In this document: positions 1-8,178 of the stretch, in pieces
Layout: every line of letters begins with the position of its first letter
How positions within the stretch are numbered: the stretch's first letter is position 1
Assembly (NCBI GenBank): GCA_900467185.1
Contig: UBPA01000003.1
Coordinates: 620,001-684,000, forward strand
DNA: 64,000 nucleotides
Direction of reading: 5' to 3'
Source of the DNA: Hyphomicrobiales bacterium
GTDB taxonomy: Bacteria > Pseudomonadota > Alphaproteobacteria > Rhizobiales > Rhizobiaceae
Translations under genes and position numbers: made by a program
The notes under the pieces: model-generated
The model's database searches: none
Seen by the model: the letters and a program-made list of their open reading frames with translations, nothing else
Told to the model about the DNA's origin: nothing

Positions 1-1877
1 CGGACGCCGATGCCGTGCGGGCCGTGGCGCTCGCCGCCGAGGCCAGCGCCCGGTGGAGCGCGACGGCACCGGCCGAGCGTGCCGCCTGCCTGTCGCGGGC
101 CGCCGACCTGATGCAGGCGCGCATGCCCGACCTGCTCGGGCTCATCATCCGCGAGGCCGGCAAATCGGTGGCCAACGCGATTGCCGAAGTGCGCGAGGCG
201 ATCGACTTCCTGCGCTATTATGCGGAGCAGGCCGGCCGGACACTTGGGCCCGCGCATGGGGCCCTCGGGCCGATCGTCTGCATCAGCCCGTGGAACTTTC
301 CGCTCGCCATCTTCACCGGGCAGATCGCCGCCGCGCTTGTCGCGGGTAATCCGGTGCTCGCCAAACCGGCCGAGGAAACGCCGCTGATCGCCGCCGAAGG
401 CGTGCGCCTGCTGCATGAGGCCGGCATCCCCCGGGACGTCCTGCAATTCCTGCCCGGCGACGGGCGCGTGGGTGCGGCTCTCGTCGGGGCGGACGGCGTT
501 GCCGGCGTGATGTTCACCGGTTCGACCGACGTGGCGCGGCTCATCCAGGCCCAGCTTGCCGGACGGCTCTCGCCCGAGGGCAAGCCGATCCCGCTGATTG
601 CCGAGACGGGCGGGCAGAACGCCATGATCGTCGACAGCTCGGCGCTCGCCGAACAGGTGGTGGCCGACGTCATCGCATCCGCCTTCGACAGCGCAGGACA
701 GCGCTGCTCGGCGCTGCGCGTCCTCTGCCTGCAGACGGATGTGGCCGACCGCGTGCTGACCATGCTGAAGGGCGCCCTGCACGAACTCGACATCGGGCGC
801 ACCGACCGGCTGTCTGTCGATGTCGGGCCGGTGATTTCGGCCGAGGCGAAGGATACGATCGATCGCCACATCGCCGCCATGCGCGGCATCGGCGCGCGCG
901 TCGAGCAGATCGCCATGCCGGATGCCACCGCCCACGGCACCTTCGTCGCGCCGACGATCATCGAGATCGCAAAACTGTCGGACCTCGCCCGCGAGGTGTT
1001 CGGGCCCGTGCTGCATGTGCTGCGCTACGAGCGGGACGATCTCGACCGGCTGATCGATGACGTCAATGCGACCGGCTACGGCCTGACCTTCGGCCTGCAC
1101 ACGCGCCTCGACGAGACCATCGCGCATGTGACCAGCCGGGTGAAGGCCGGCAATCTCTACGTCAACCGCAACATCATCGGCGCGGTCGTCGGCGTGCAGC
1201 CCTTTGGCGGGCGCGGGCTTTCGGGCACGGGGCCGAAGGCCGGCGGTCCGCTCTATCTCGGCCGGCTCGTCCGTGTCGCCCCGGTTCCGCCGCAGGTCAG
1301 CTCCGTCCACACCGATCCGGCGCTGCACGATTTCGCCAAATGGCTCGATGGCCGCGGCCTGAAGATGCAGGCATCTGCGACCCGCGACACCGGCAGCCAG
1401 TCGCCGCTCGGCCTCGTCAGCGAGATGCCGGGGCCCGTCGGCGAGCGCAATCTTTACGCGCTGCATCCGCGCGGCCAGATCCTTCTGGTGCCGCAAACGA
1501 TGGAGGGCCTGATCCGGCAGATTGCCGCCGTGCTCGCGACCGGCAACACGGGCGTTATCGATGCCGCCTCAGGGCTCGAGAGGGAGCTCGCCGCGCTGCC
1601 GACCAGCGTTGCGGCGCGCCTGTCCTTTGCCCGCGACTGGGCGTCCAGCGGCCCGTTCTCCGGCGCTTTGATCGAAGGCGATGCAGACCGGGTGAAGGCG
1701 GCCAGCCAGTCCATCGCCGGCCTGCCGGGCCCGCTCGTGCTGGTGCAGGCGGCAACGACCGAAGACCTTGCGACCAACCCGGACGCCTACGGCCTCAACT
1801 GGCTGCTGGAGGAGGTTTCGACCAGCGTCAACACGGCTGCAGCCGGCGGCAATGCGAGCCTGATGTCGATCGGCTGA
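1..1877 (+). CDS. putA: Bifunctional proline dehydrogenase / P5C dehydrogenase PutA, C-terminal part (5' end outside window)
   Basis: The reading frame is already open at base 3, so the gene starts before the window. The visible part is the aldehyde dehydrogenase half, which oxidises glutamate semialdehyde (P5C) to glutamate with NAD. Visible signs are the substrate-tunnel motif SPWNFPLAIF, the general-base context LIAETGGQNAM (Glu near visible residue 197) and the nucleophile context SAGQRCSALR (Cys near visible residue 231). After about visible residue 440 comes the C-terminal ALDH-superfamily-like extension of long PutA proteins, ending in the conserved pattern SVNTAAAGGNASLM. The N-terminal FAD proline dehydrogenase domain is not in view. 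A hairpin with arms of about 12 bp at 1889-1929 follows the stop but lacks a U-tract. Long PutA proteins with this extension are known; whether this one also has a DNA-binding N-terminus cannot be seen. Confidence 0.95.
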   Translation, partial: DADAVRAVALAAEASARWSATAPAERAACLSRAADLMQARMPDLLGLIIREAGKSVANAIAEVREAIDFLRYYAEQAGRTLGPAHGALGPIVCISPWNFPLAIFTGQIAAALVAGNPVLAKPAEETPLIAAEGVRLLHEAGIPRDVLQFLPGDGRVGAALVGADGVAGVMFTGSTDVARLIQAQLAGRLSPEGKPIPLIAETGGQNAMIVDSSALAEQVVADVIASAFDSAGQRCSALRVLCLQTDVADRVLTMLKGALHELDIGRTDRLSVDVGPVISAEAKDTIDRHIAAMRGIGARVEQIAMPDATAHGTFVAPTIIEIAKLSDLAREVFGPVLHVLRYERDDLDRLIDDVNATGYGLTFGLHTRLDETIAHVTSRVKAGNLYVNRNIIGAVVGVQPFGGRGLSGTGPKAGGPLYLGRLVRVAPVPPQVSSVHTDPALHDFAKWLDGRGLKMQASATRDTGSQSPLGLVSEMPGPVGERNLYALHPRGQILLVPQTMEGLIRQIAAVLATGNTGVIDAASGLERELAALPTSVAARLSFARDWASSGPFSGALIEGDADRVKAASQSIAGLPGPLVLVQAATTEDLATNPDAYGLNWLLEEVSTSVNTAAAGGNASLMSIG

Positions 1878-1980
1878 CGCCTGGCGTCTTCGAGAGCCGG
1901 GGCCACTTCGCGTCGTTCCGGCTCTCGAAACGCGCCTCGATGCGGATTTCAACGCTCCTGAATTTGCCGTATGAGACGGC

Positions 1981-2586
<606 letters not shown>

Positions 2587-2661
2587 AGCCTGTGCAACTG
2601 GAACGCGCCGAACAAACAGGACGCGAGATGGTTTGGCCTACCTGACATTCAGGAGACGGCC

Positions 2662-3147
2662 ATGAAAGACACCTTCCATCTCACCCGTTTCATCGACGCG
2701 CAATCACGTGTCTATTCGCAGGCGCTGAGCGAACTGACGGCCGGGGAAAAGCGGACGCACTGGATGTGGTTCGTCTTTCCGCAAATCGAGGGCCTGGGAT
2801 CATCGCCCACCGCTCGACATTTCGCGATCGCCGGGCTGGCGGAAGCGCAGGCCTATCTCCGGCACCCGCTTCTCGGAAAAAGGCTGCTTGCGTGCACGAC
2901 GACGGTCAACGGGCTGGACGATGCACTGACGGCCCGCGCGATCTTCTCCAGTCCCGACGACCTGAAGTTCCGCTCGTCCATGACGCTCTTCGCGCATGCA
3001 GCCACCCACTCGGGAAACGACGCCGCACCGTTCCAGACTGCCTTGAAGCGCTATTTCGGCGGCAAGCCGGATCTGCGCACCCTCGACCTGCTCAAGCCTG
3101 CCCTTGCCCGTCCCGCAGCTCTGCAGGCCGCGACAAGCGGACGATGA
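2662..3147 (+). CDS. DUF1810 family protein
   Basis: A small soluble protein of 161 residues recognisable as DUF1810. The N-terminal RFIDAQ...Y..AL.EL..G.K..HWMWF.FPQ pattern (residues 9-44) is followed by SPTARHFAI, the typical family core. No signal peptide or membrane segment is seen. A GGAG ribosome-binding site sits 8 bases before the ATG. No function is established that I can support. It is 75 bases downstream of the YigZ gene and could be co-transcribed with it. Confidence 0.8.
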   Translation: MKDTFHLTRFIDAQSRVYSQALSELTAGEKRTHWMWFVFPQIEGLGSSPTARHFAIAGLAEAQAYLRHPLLGKRLLACTTTVNGLDDALTARAIFSSPDDLKFRSSMTLFAHAATHSGNDAAPFQTALKRYFGGKPDLRTLDLLKPALARPAALQAATSGR

Positions 3148-3244
3148 AGACGCAGGAGGAAGCGACCGGACGACAGCCTCGGACAGCTCTGCGGCAAGCG
3201 GCAGAAAAGCTTCTGTATCGTCATGTTTTACAAGGGAAGAGAAA

Positions 3245-3321
3245 TGGCGCACCCGGAACGATTCGAACGTCCGACCCTCAGATTCGTAGTCTGATGCTCT
3301 ATCCAGCTGAGCTACGGGTGC
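3245..3321 (-). tRNA. tRNA-Arg (anticodon ACG)
   Basis: Read on the minus strand, the 77-base sequence begins GCACCCG and ends CGGGTGC plus discriminator G and an encoded CCA. The anticodon arm is TCAGA-CTACGAA-TCTGA, giving anticodon ACG, which after A34-to-I editing reads CGU, CGC and CGA. The T-arm holds the usual GTTCGAATC loop context. All four arms pair. There is no integrase or duplicated 3' end nearby, so this tRNA does not look occupied by an integrated element. Confidence 0.97.
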
Positions 3322-3352
3322 GTGCAACAGCGTCTGCTGTGTGCGTGGCGAT

Positions 3353-3381
3353 CCTCTAAAGCCTGGGAGAAATGAATGCAA
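3353..3381 (-). promoter_or_regulatory. Candidate promoter for tRNA-Arg
   Basis: On the minus strand a TTGCAT -35-like box is separated by 17 bases from a TAGAGG -10-like box, placed about 32 bases upstream of the tRNA 5' end. The -35 and spacing are good but the -10 is poor. The region 3322-3481 is otherwise free of genes and lower in GC than its surroundings. Confidence 0.35.
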
Positions 3382-3481
3382 GCCAAATTCCGGAAATTTC
3401 CTGATTTTTGCGGCTTGGATTTTCTATCTCTCTGAATCAATTGTCATTTTCCATGACGAAGAGATGACGTCGATTTTCGGG

Positions 3482-4963
3482 TCAGGTTCGTCCCTGCGTC
3501 CGGAACGCGTCGAGGGGGACCGGACGGTCGGGCAGTTCGATGCGGAACAGCGTGCCGGGCGTCGCCTTCTCCACCAGCGCGATGGTGCCGCCATGGGCAA
3601 GCACCAGTTCGCGGGCGATCGCCAGGCCGAGGCCGGTGCCGCCCGAGCGGGCGGAGCCGCGGAAGGCTGCGAAAAGGTTCTCCCGCGCCTTGCGCGGCAT
3701 GCCGGGGCCGGTATCGTCGACGGTGATGCTGACGACGCTGCCGGTGCGCATGGCGGAGACCGTCACGTTGCGCGCGGGGTTGCCGGGATCGTTCTCGTTC
3801 ATCAGCGCCTGGACGGCATTGCGGCAGATGTTGTGCACCACGCGAAACAACTGCTCGCCATCCGCATCGACCTCCAGATCGTCGGGCACAGCAATGACGA
3901 AGCCGATGCCGGACTTCGGGTCGATCGCCAGCACGTCGCCCACATCCTCCACCACCGGCCGCAGCGCGATGAAGCGGCGGCGCGGCTCCGGCTCGGTCGT
4001 GCGGCCATATTCCAGCACCTCGCTGGTATAGCCGACCGCACGGTCAATGGTGCGCAGCAAGGTCGGTGCGAATCGCTTGACCACGGGGTCGTCCACATCG
4101 GCCAGGCGGTCGGAGAGCAGCTGCGCGGACGACAGGATGTTGCGCATATCGTGGTTGATCTTGGACACGGCGAGACCGAGATCGGCGAGGTTCTTCTGCT
4201 GCTTCAGGGTTTTTTGCAGCTGGGTCTGCATCGCGGCGAGGTGCCGGCCGGCCATGGCGAGCTCGTCGTGACCCGGCAGAGGATCCATCACGCGGCGGGG
4301 ATCGGCCGGGTCGGCGGCAAAATCCCGCATGCTCGCCGTCATGCGGCGGATGGGGGCGATCATCACGCGGTTGATGACGAGGAAGATCAGAGTTGCCGTG
4401 AACAGCGAGATGCCGATGGAGACGAGGAAGACGGAGCGCGCATAGACGAGCATGGCCTTGCGCAGGCTGCGTTCATCCATGACCAGTTCGATCAGCGTGT
4501 CGCTCTCGCCGATCGGCCCGTAGAAGCGAATGGTGCGATCGCCGCCGAAGAGCAGCGTGTCGAAGGCATCGCGAATGGCACCGGCCGCGCCCGTATTGGC
4601 GACGTCGAACTTGGCATCCACTTCGGGCGGCATTTCGGTGGCGGCGATCAGGCGCGATTCCTCGGCGCGGCGAAGGGCGATCGCCTTCGTTCCCGTCGCC
4701 ATCAACGTATCTTCGCGCACCGGGCCGGAGAGCTGCATGTTTTGCAGGCCATCCACCACCACAGCGGCGGCCGCGGCGGTATTCAGCCTGTCCTGCATCC
4801 AGCGCAGCCGCATATTGGCGACCGACGGCACGAAGATCAGGATTTCGGCGATCATGACGAACAGGATCGTCAGCAGCAGGAGCTTGCCGGAAAGGCCGCG
4901 CAGGAACCCCGAGCGCAGCTGCGGCTCGTCCAGAGCCGTCTCGTTCATGGCGTCCATCGACAT
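3482..4963 (-). CDS. HAMP-domain sensor histidine kinase (orphan)
   Basis: A 493-residue membrane kinase. TM1 is at about residues 27-47, a periplasmic sensor region of about 125 residues follows, and TM2 is at about 176-198. A HAMP linker runs through about 250, then a dimerisation/phosphoacceptor region with KINHDMRNIL (His271) and an HATPase domain. The HATPase shows an N-box (NICRNAVQAL, 378-387), DDTGPGMP (416-423) and GGTGLGLAIARELV (441-454). The H-box differs from the common SHDLRNPL but keeps His and the following D-x-R-N. No response regulator is adjacent, so its partner and signal are unknown. It lies downstream of the chemoreceptor gene on the same strand, with a 118-base gap that holds its own promoter-like sequence. 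Confidence 0.88.
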   Translation of the reverse strand: MSMDAMNETALDEPQLRSGFLRGLSGKLLLLTILFVMIAEILIFVPSVANMRLRWMQDRLNTAAAAAVVVDGLQNMQLSGPVREDTLMATGTKAIALRRAEESRLIAATEMPPEVDAKFDVANTGAAGAIRDAFDTLLFGGDRTIRFYGPIGESDTLIELVMDERSLRKAMLVYARSVFLVSIGISLFTATLIFLVINRVMIAPIRRMTASMRDFAADPADPRRVMDPLPGHDELAMAGRHLAAMQTQLQKTLKQQKNLADLGLAVSKINHDMRNILSSAQLLSDRLADVDDPVVKRFAPTLLRTIDRAVGYTSEVLEYGRTTEPEPRRRFIALRPVVEDVGDVLAIDPKSGIGFVIAVPDDLEVDADGEQLFRVVHNICRNAVQALMNENDPGNPARNVTVSAMRTGSVVSITVDDTGPGMPRKARENLFAAFRGSARSGGTGLGLAIARELVLAHGGTIALVEKATPGTLFRIELPDRPVPLDAFRTQGRT

Positions 4964-5025
4964 TCAGCGTTCCCATGGCGCCGACCTGCCGGACACAACC
5001 GGCCGTTCACCGGCGCATGCCGCCA

Positions 5026-5054
5026 ATTATAGGTCACACCTGCCGAATGTCCAA
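5026..5054 (-). promoter_or_regulatory. Sigma-70 type promoter for the HAMP sensor kinase
   Basis: On the minus strand a TTGGAC box (complement of 5049-5054) and a perfect TATAAT box (complement of 5026-5031) are separated by exactly 17 bases. Transcription would start near 5019, about 55 bases upstream of the kinase start codon. This suggests the kinase is expressed independently of the upstream chemoreceptor gene. Confidence 0.6.
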
Positions 5055-5081
5055 GCCGGGCCCCGAGGCTCCCGGGTCGCC

Positions 5082-7190
5082 TCAGAACTCCTCCCAATTG
5101 TCCTGCGAGGCGGCGGGCGCCGGTGTCGCGTGGGTGGCGGGACCGGCGGAGAAGGCGCGGGCGACGGAGCCCATCATCTTGCGGGCCGGTGAGGCGACGG
5201 GACGGGCCGCGGCCGAGACGGGCCTGGGCGCACCTGCACGCGGCGCAGCCGCTTTCACAGGCGCCGGACGGACCGGGAGGACGGTGGCGCCGGGGCGCGT
5301 GTTCGACGTGGCGTAGGCCGCGGCGGGCTTGGCCTGATCCAGCCGGAAATGACCGATCATCTGGGCCAGGTTTTCCGCCTCCGTCGAAAGCCGGTGGGTG
5401 GCGGCATTCGCCTCTTCCACCATGGCGGCGTTCTGCTGCGTCACCTTGTCCATCTGGTTGACGGCCGTGGACACCTCGCCGAGGCCCGTGGCCTGCTCGC
5501 GCGCCGCCGTGGCGATCGAGTGGATGTGATCGGTGATCGAGAGGACCCGGCTTTCGATTTCGCCGAGCACCTGCCCGGTTTCCTGCACGAGCTGCACGCC
5601 GGTGGAGACTTCGGCGCCGGATTTGGCGATGAGCACCTTGATGTCCTTGGCGGCGCGCGCCGCGCGCTGGGCGAGTTCGCGCACCTCCTGGGCAACGACC
5701 GCAAAGCCCTTGCCCGCCTCGCCCGCACGCGCGGCCTCGACGCCGGCATTGAGGGCCAGCAGGTTCGTCTGGAAGGCGATCTCGTCGATGACATTGGTGA
5801 TCTTGCCGATTTCGCTCGAGGCCTGCTCGATGCGGCCCATGGCATCGACCGCGCTGCGCACGACGGTGCCGGACTGGGCGGCCGCTTCCTTGGCCTGCGT
5901 CACGATGACGGTGGCCTCCTGGGCACGCTCCGTCGATGTCTGGACGGCAACCGTGATCTGGCCGAGCGAGGCGGAGGTCTGTTCGAGAGACGCGGCCTGC
6001 TGTTCCGTGCGCTTGGCGAGATCATCCGTCGCGGAGCGCAGTTCGCTGGAATTGCCGGTGATCTCGAGCGTCGTCGAGCGGACTTCGCCGAGCGTCTTCT
6101 GAAGGACCGAAAGCGTCTCGTTCACATTGCGCTGGAGGTCGGCGAAAGCACCCTGGAACGTGCCCGTCATCGGCTGCGTCAGGTCGCCCTGGGCAAGGCT
6201 CGCGATGACGCGGCCGGTCTCCCCGATGCCGCGATCGACACCGGCGACGAGTTCGTTGACGTTTCCGGCGAAGCGATCGAGGCTCGGTTCGCCATAGGTC
6301 CGCGTGATGCGGCGGGAGAAATCGCCGGCGGCGGCGGCTTCCACGACATGCGCCATGCTGACCTGCAGGTCGTCGGTCTTTTCGCGCAGAACGCCGTCTT
6401 CGCTGCTCGTCCGACGGGCCGTCAGGCCATTGCTTCTGAAGATCTCGACGGCGCGCGCCATCTCGCCGATCTCGTCGGAGCGCTTGGCCTGGGGAAGTTC
6501 GACGTCGAGATCGCCGCCGGCCAGCGCCGTCATCGACCGGGTCAGGTCGGAGATCGGACGGCTGAGTTCGCGGCGGGCGATGGACACGGCCACCAGCAGA
6601 CCCGCGGCAAGGCCGGCGAGCGCGGTCGCGGCGATCATGATGGTCATCTGCCATCCGATGCCGTCGATTTCCGTCTGGATCGCCGCCAGATCGGCCTTGT
6701 CCTTGGTGACGACAGCGTCGATCTCGGCCTGGAAGGCCTTGCGGTTGGCGCGGTTCTGGTCGGTATTGCCCTGCTCATTGGCCGCCTGCACGGAGACGGA
6801 GCGGGCCAGGCGGGCGGTTTCCGTGCGGAAGGTGCGGAACTCGGCGGCACGGGCGACGACGGCGTCGAACGCCGGCAGATCCGCCTGCGGCACCAGCGGG
6901 CGCCATTCGGCAGTCAGCGTATCGATCTTGTCGAGGGTCTTGAGCAGCCCCTCGGCGAAGGGCTCAGCCTTTTCCGGCGTGGGCGCGGCATAGATGCCAC
7001 GGGCATCCATGACGACGGCGGTCACGAGGCGGTTGAGCTTCTCCCCGTTATAGGCGCGCTCGGACGCGCCCTCGTAGGCGGCGAGCCGGCTGTCGTAGCG
7101 GGCGACGACGGCAAACGCCATCCCGGCCACGACGAGCGTAACCACGCTCATGACGATGACGATCAACGAAATCTTACCGCGTATGCGCAT
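5082..7190 (-). CDS. Methyl-accepting chemotaxis protein with C-terminal NWEEF pentapeptide
   Basis: A transmembrane chemoreceptor of 702 residues. TM1 is at about 8-30, a helical ligand-binding region spans roughly 31-180, and TM2 follows near 180-205. A membrane-proximal HAMP (RRELSRPISDL...) and further cytoplasmic HAMP-like segments precede the signalling hairpin, whose tip contains IDEIAFQTNLLALNAGVEAA. The protein ends in NWEEF, close to the NWETF pentapeptide that tethers CheR/CheB in other receptors, so it probably recruits the adaptation enzymes. The frame can be extended to a TTG at 7208, but that codon overlaps the Shine-Dalgarno sequence GGAGGGA, which serves the ATG at 7190. I therefore use 7190. 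No che genes are adjacent; the ligand is unknown. Confidence 0.93.
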   Translation of the reverse strand: MRIRGKISLIVIVMSVVTLVVAGMAFAVVARYDSRLAAYEGASERAYNGEKLNRLVTAVVMDARGIYAAPTPEKAEPFAEGLLKTLDKIDTLTAEWRPLVPQADLPAFDAVVARAAEFRTFRTETARLARSVSVQAANEQGNTDQNRANRKAFQAEIDAVVTKDKADLAAIQTEIDGIGWQMTIMIAATALAGLAAGLLVAVSIARRELSRPISDLTRSMTALAGGDLDVELPQAKRSDEIGEMARAVEIFRSNGLTARRTSSEDGVLREKTDDLQVSMAHVVEAAAAGDFSRRITRTYGEPSLDRFAGNVNELVAGVDRGIGETGRVIASLAQGDLTQPMTGTFQGAFADLQRNVNETLSVLQKTLGEVRSTTLEITGNSSELRSATDDLAKRTEQQAASLEQTSASLGQITVAVQTSTERAQEATVIVTQAKEAAAQSGTVVRSAVDAMGRIEQASSEIGKITNVIDEIAFQTNLLALNAGVEAARAGEAGKGFAVVAQEVRELAQRAARAAKDIKVLIAKSGAEVSTGVQLVQETGQVLGEIESRVLSITDHIHSIATAAREQATGLGEVSTAVNQMDKVTQQNAAMVEEANAATHRLSTEAENLAQMIGHFRLDQAKPAAAYATSNTRPGATVLPVRPAPVKAAAPRAGAPRPVSAAARPVASPARKMMGSVARAFSAGPATHATPAPAASQDNWEEF

Positions 7191-7560
7191 GGCCCGCGTT
7201 CCCTCCAACGGCTTTCCCCCGCAGGAGATTTCCCCGCCTCCCGCGTCTGTCCCGGCAAATTATCGGTAACTGGTTAATAACGTTCTAGCGCAGGCCGTGA
7301 AATTCGCGGAGGTCTTGGGTCTTCGCCTTGTCGAGGCGATGGTGGACGTCGGTTCGGGAAAGCGCCGTCATCACGTGAAAAACGCCCTGAAACCGGGCTG
7401 GCGATTGACTTTGGCACTTTTATTCTTATAAGCCGCCGCACGTCTGGGAACCGAATGGCGGGTGAGCTCCGTGCTTGCCGGCTCTGCCGTGCCTTGACAG
7501 AAACGCTGCTTGCTTAAGGAAGCAACCCAAGAAGGGCCGCACACCGCGGTATTAAAATAA
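7191..7560. other. 370-base intergenic region between chemoreceptor and rpmH
   Basis: No gene is seen here. The left part carries the ribosome-binding site of the divergent chemoreceptor and an AT-rich stretch with TTAACCA on the minus strand (near 7273-7279). The right part holds the rpmH promoter at 7405-7432 and a short hairpin in the rpmH leader at 7510-7525 (TTGCTT/AAGCAA with an AAGG loop). Between about 7290 and 7400 I see nothing specific. Confidence 0.6.
7405..7432 (+). promoter_or_regulatory. Sigma-70 type promoter for rpmH-rnpA-yidC
   Basis: TTGACT at 7405-7410 and TATAAG at 7427-7432 are separated by 16 bases, a near-consensus housekeeping promoter. It would give an rpmH leader of roughly 120 bases. 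A second TTGACA at 7494-7499 has no good -10 at the right distance. Confidence 0.6.
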
Positions 7561-7698
7561 ATGACAAAGCGTACCTACCAACCCTCCAAGCTTGTTCGCA
7601 AGCGTCGCCACGGCTTCCGTGCACGTATTGCTACCAAGGGCGGCCGCAAGGTCATCGTTGCCCGTCGCGCTCGCGGCCGCAAGCGTCTTTCGGCCTAA
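7561..7698 (+). CDS. rpmH: 50S ribosomal protein L34
   Basis: A 45-residue, very basic protein beginning [16 protein letters not shown] and ending [11 protein letters not shown], the L34 signature over its whole length. It binds the large ribosomal subunit RNA. It is the first gene of the classic rpmH-rnpA-yidC order. The usual ribosome-binding site is not obvious: the 15 bases before the ATG read as an A-rich stretch, and the nearest AAGG is about 25 bases upstream. The start is nevertheless fixed by the family N-terminus. Confidence 0.98.
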   Translation: MTKRTYQPSKLVRKRRHGFRARIATKGGRKVIVARRARGRKRLSA

Positions 7699-7758
7699 TG
7701 GCACACGGCGCCCGCGCCGTCGCCATAGCCGGCCCTCCTGCCCTGCAGGAGGCTGCCG

Positions 7759-8178
7759 GTGACAAGAGATCCCAGACGCATGACGTCAGGTAATCCCAAA
7801 CCAACTGTCGGGCGGCTGAAAAGCCGGCCGCAGTTTCTTGCCGTGCGTGCAGGCGAGAAGCGGAAGGGCTCCGTCTTCCTGCTCGAAGTGCTCGACAGAC
7901 AGGCGGCGGACGAGCCCGCCCGCGTCGGTTTCACGGTGACGAAGAAGCATGGCAATGCGGTGGAACGGAACCGCATGCGCCGTCGCTTGCGCGAGGCCGT
8001 CAGGCTCCAGGCCGCGTTTGCAATGAAACCCGGCCACGATTATGTGATTGTCGCCCGCCGCGAGGTGCTTGGCGTCCCCTTCGACAGGCTGGCAAAAATG
8101 CTCGGTGCCCGAATCGAAGGCCCCCTCGAAGGCAGGCAGAAACAGGCTCGGCCGCCGGCCGGCTCCAGGAAAGAATGA
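7759..8178 (+). CDS. rnpA: Ribonuclease P protein component
   Basis: A basic protein of 139 residues that binds RNase P RNA and helps remove 5' leaders from pre-tRNAs. The conserved RNR helix is present as [16 protein letters not shown], following the [11 protein letters not shown] strand. The start is a GTG preceded at good spacing by GGAGG (7748-7752), which favours it over the ATG at 7780. The stop overlaps the yidC start by 4 bases (ATGA), indicating translational coupling. Confidence 0.95.
   Translation: MTRDPRRMTSGNPKPTVGRLKSRPQFLAVRAGEKRKGSVFLLEVLDRQAADEPARVGFTVTKKHGNAVERNRMRRRLREAVRLQAAFAMKPGHDYVIVARREVLGVPFDRLAKMLGARIEGPLEGRQKQARPPAGSRKE

Noticed and set aside
3245-3481. tRNA-Arg as an integration site for a genomic island
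   Set aside because: There is no integrase, no second copy of the tRNA 3' end, and both flanks hold ordinary genes.
7191-7208. TTG start extending the chemoreceptor by six residues
   Set aside because: The TTG overlaps the GGAGGGA ribosome-binding site that serves the ATG at 7190.
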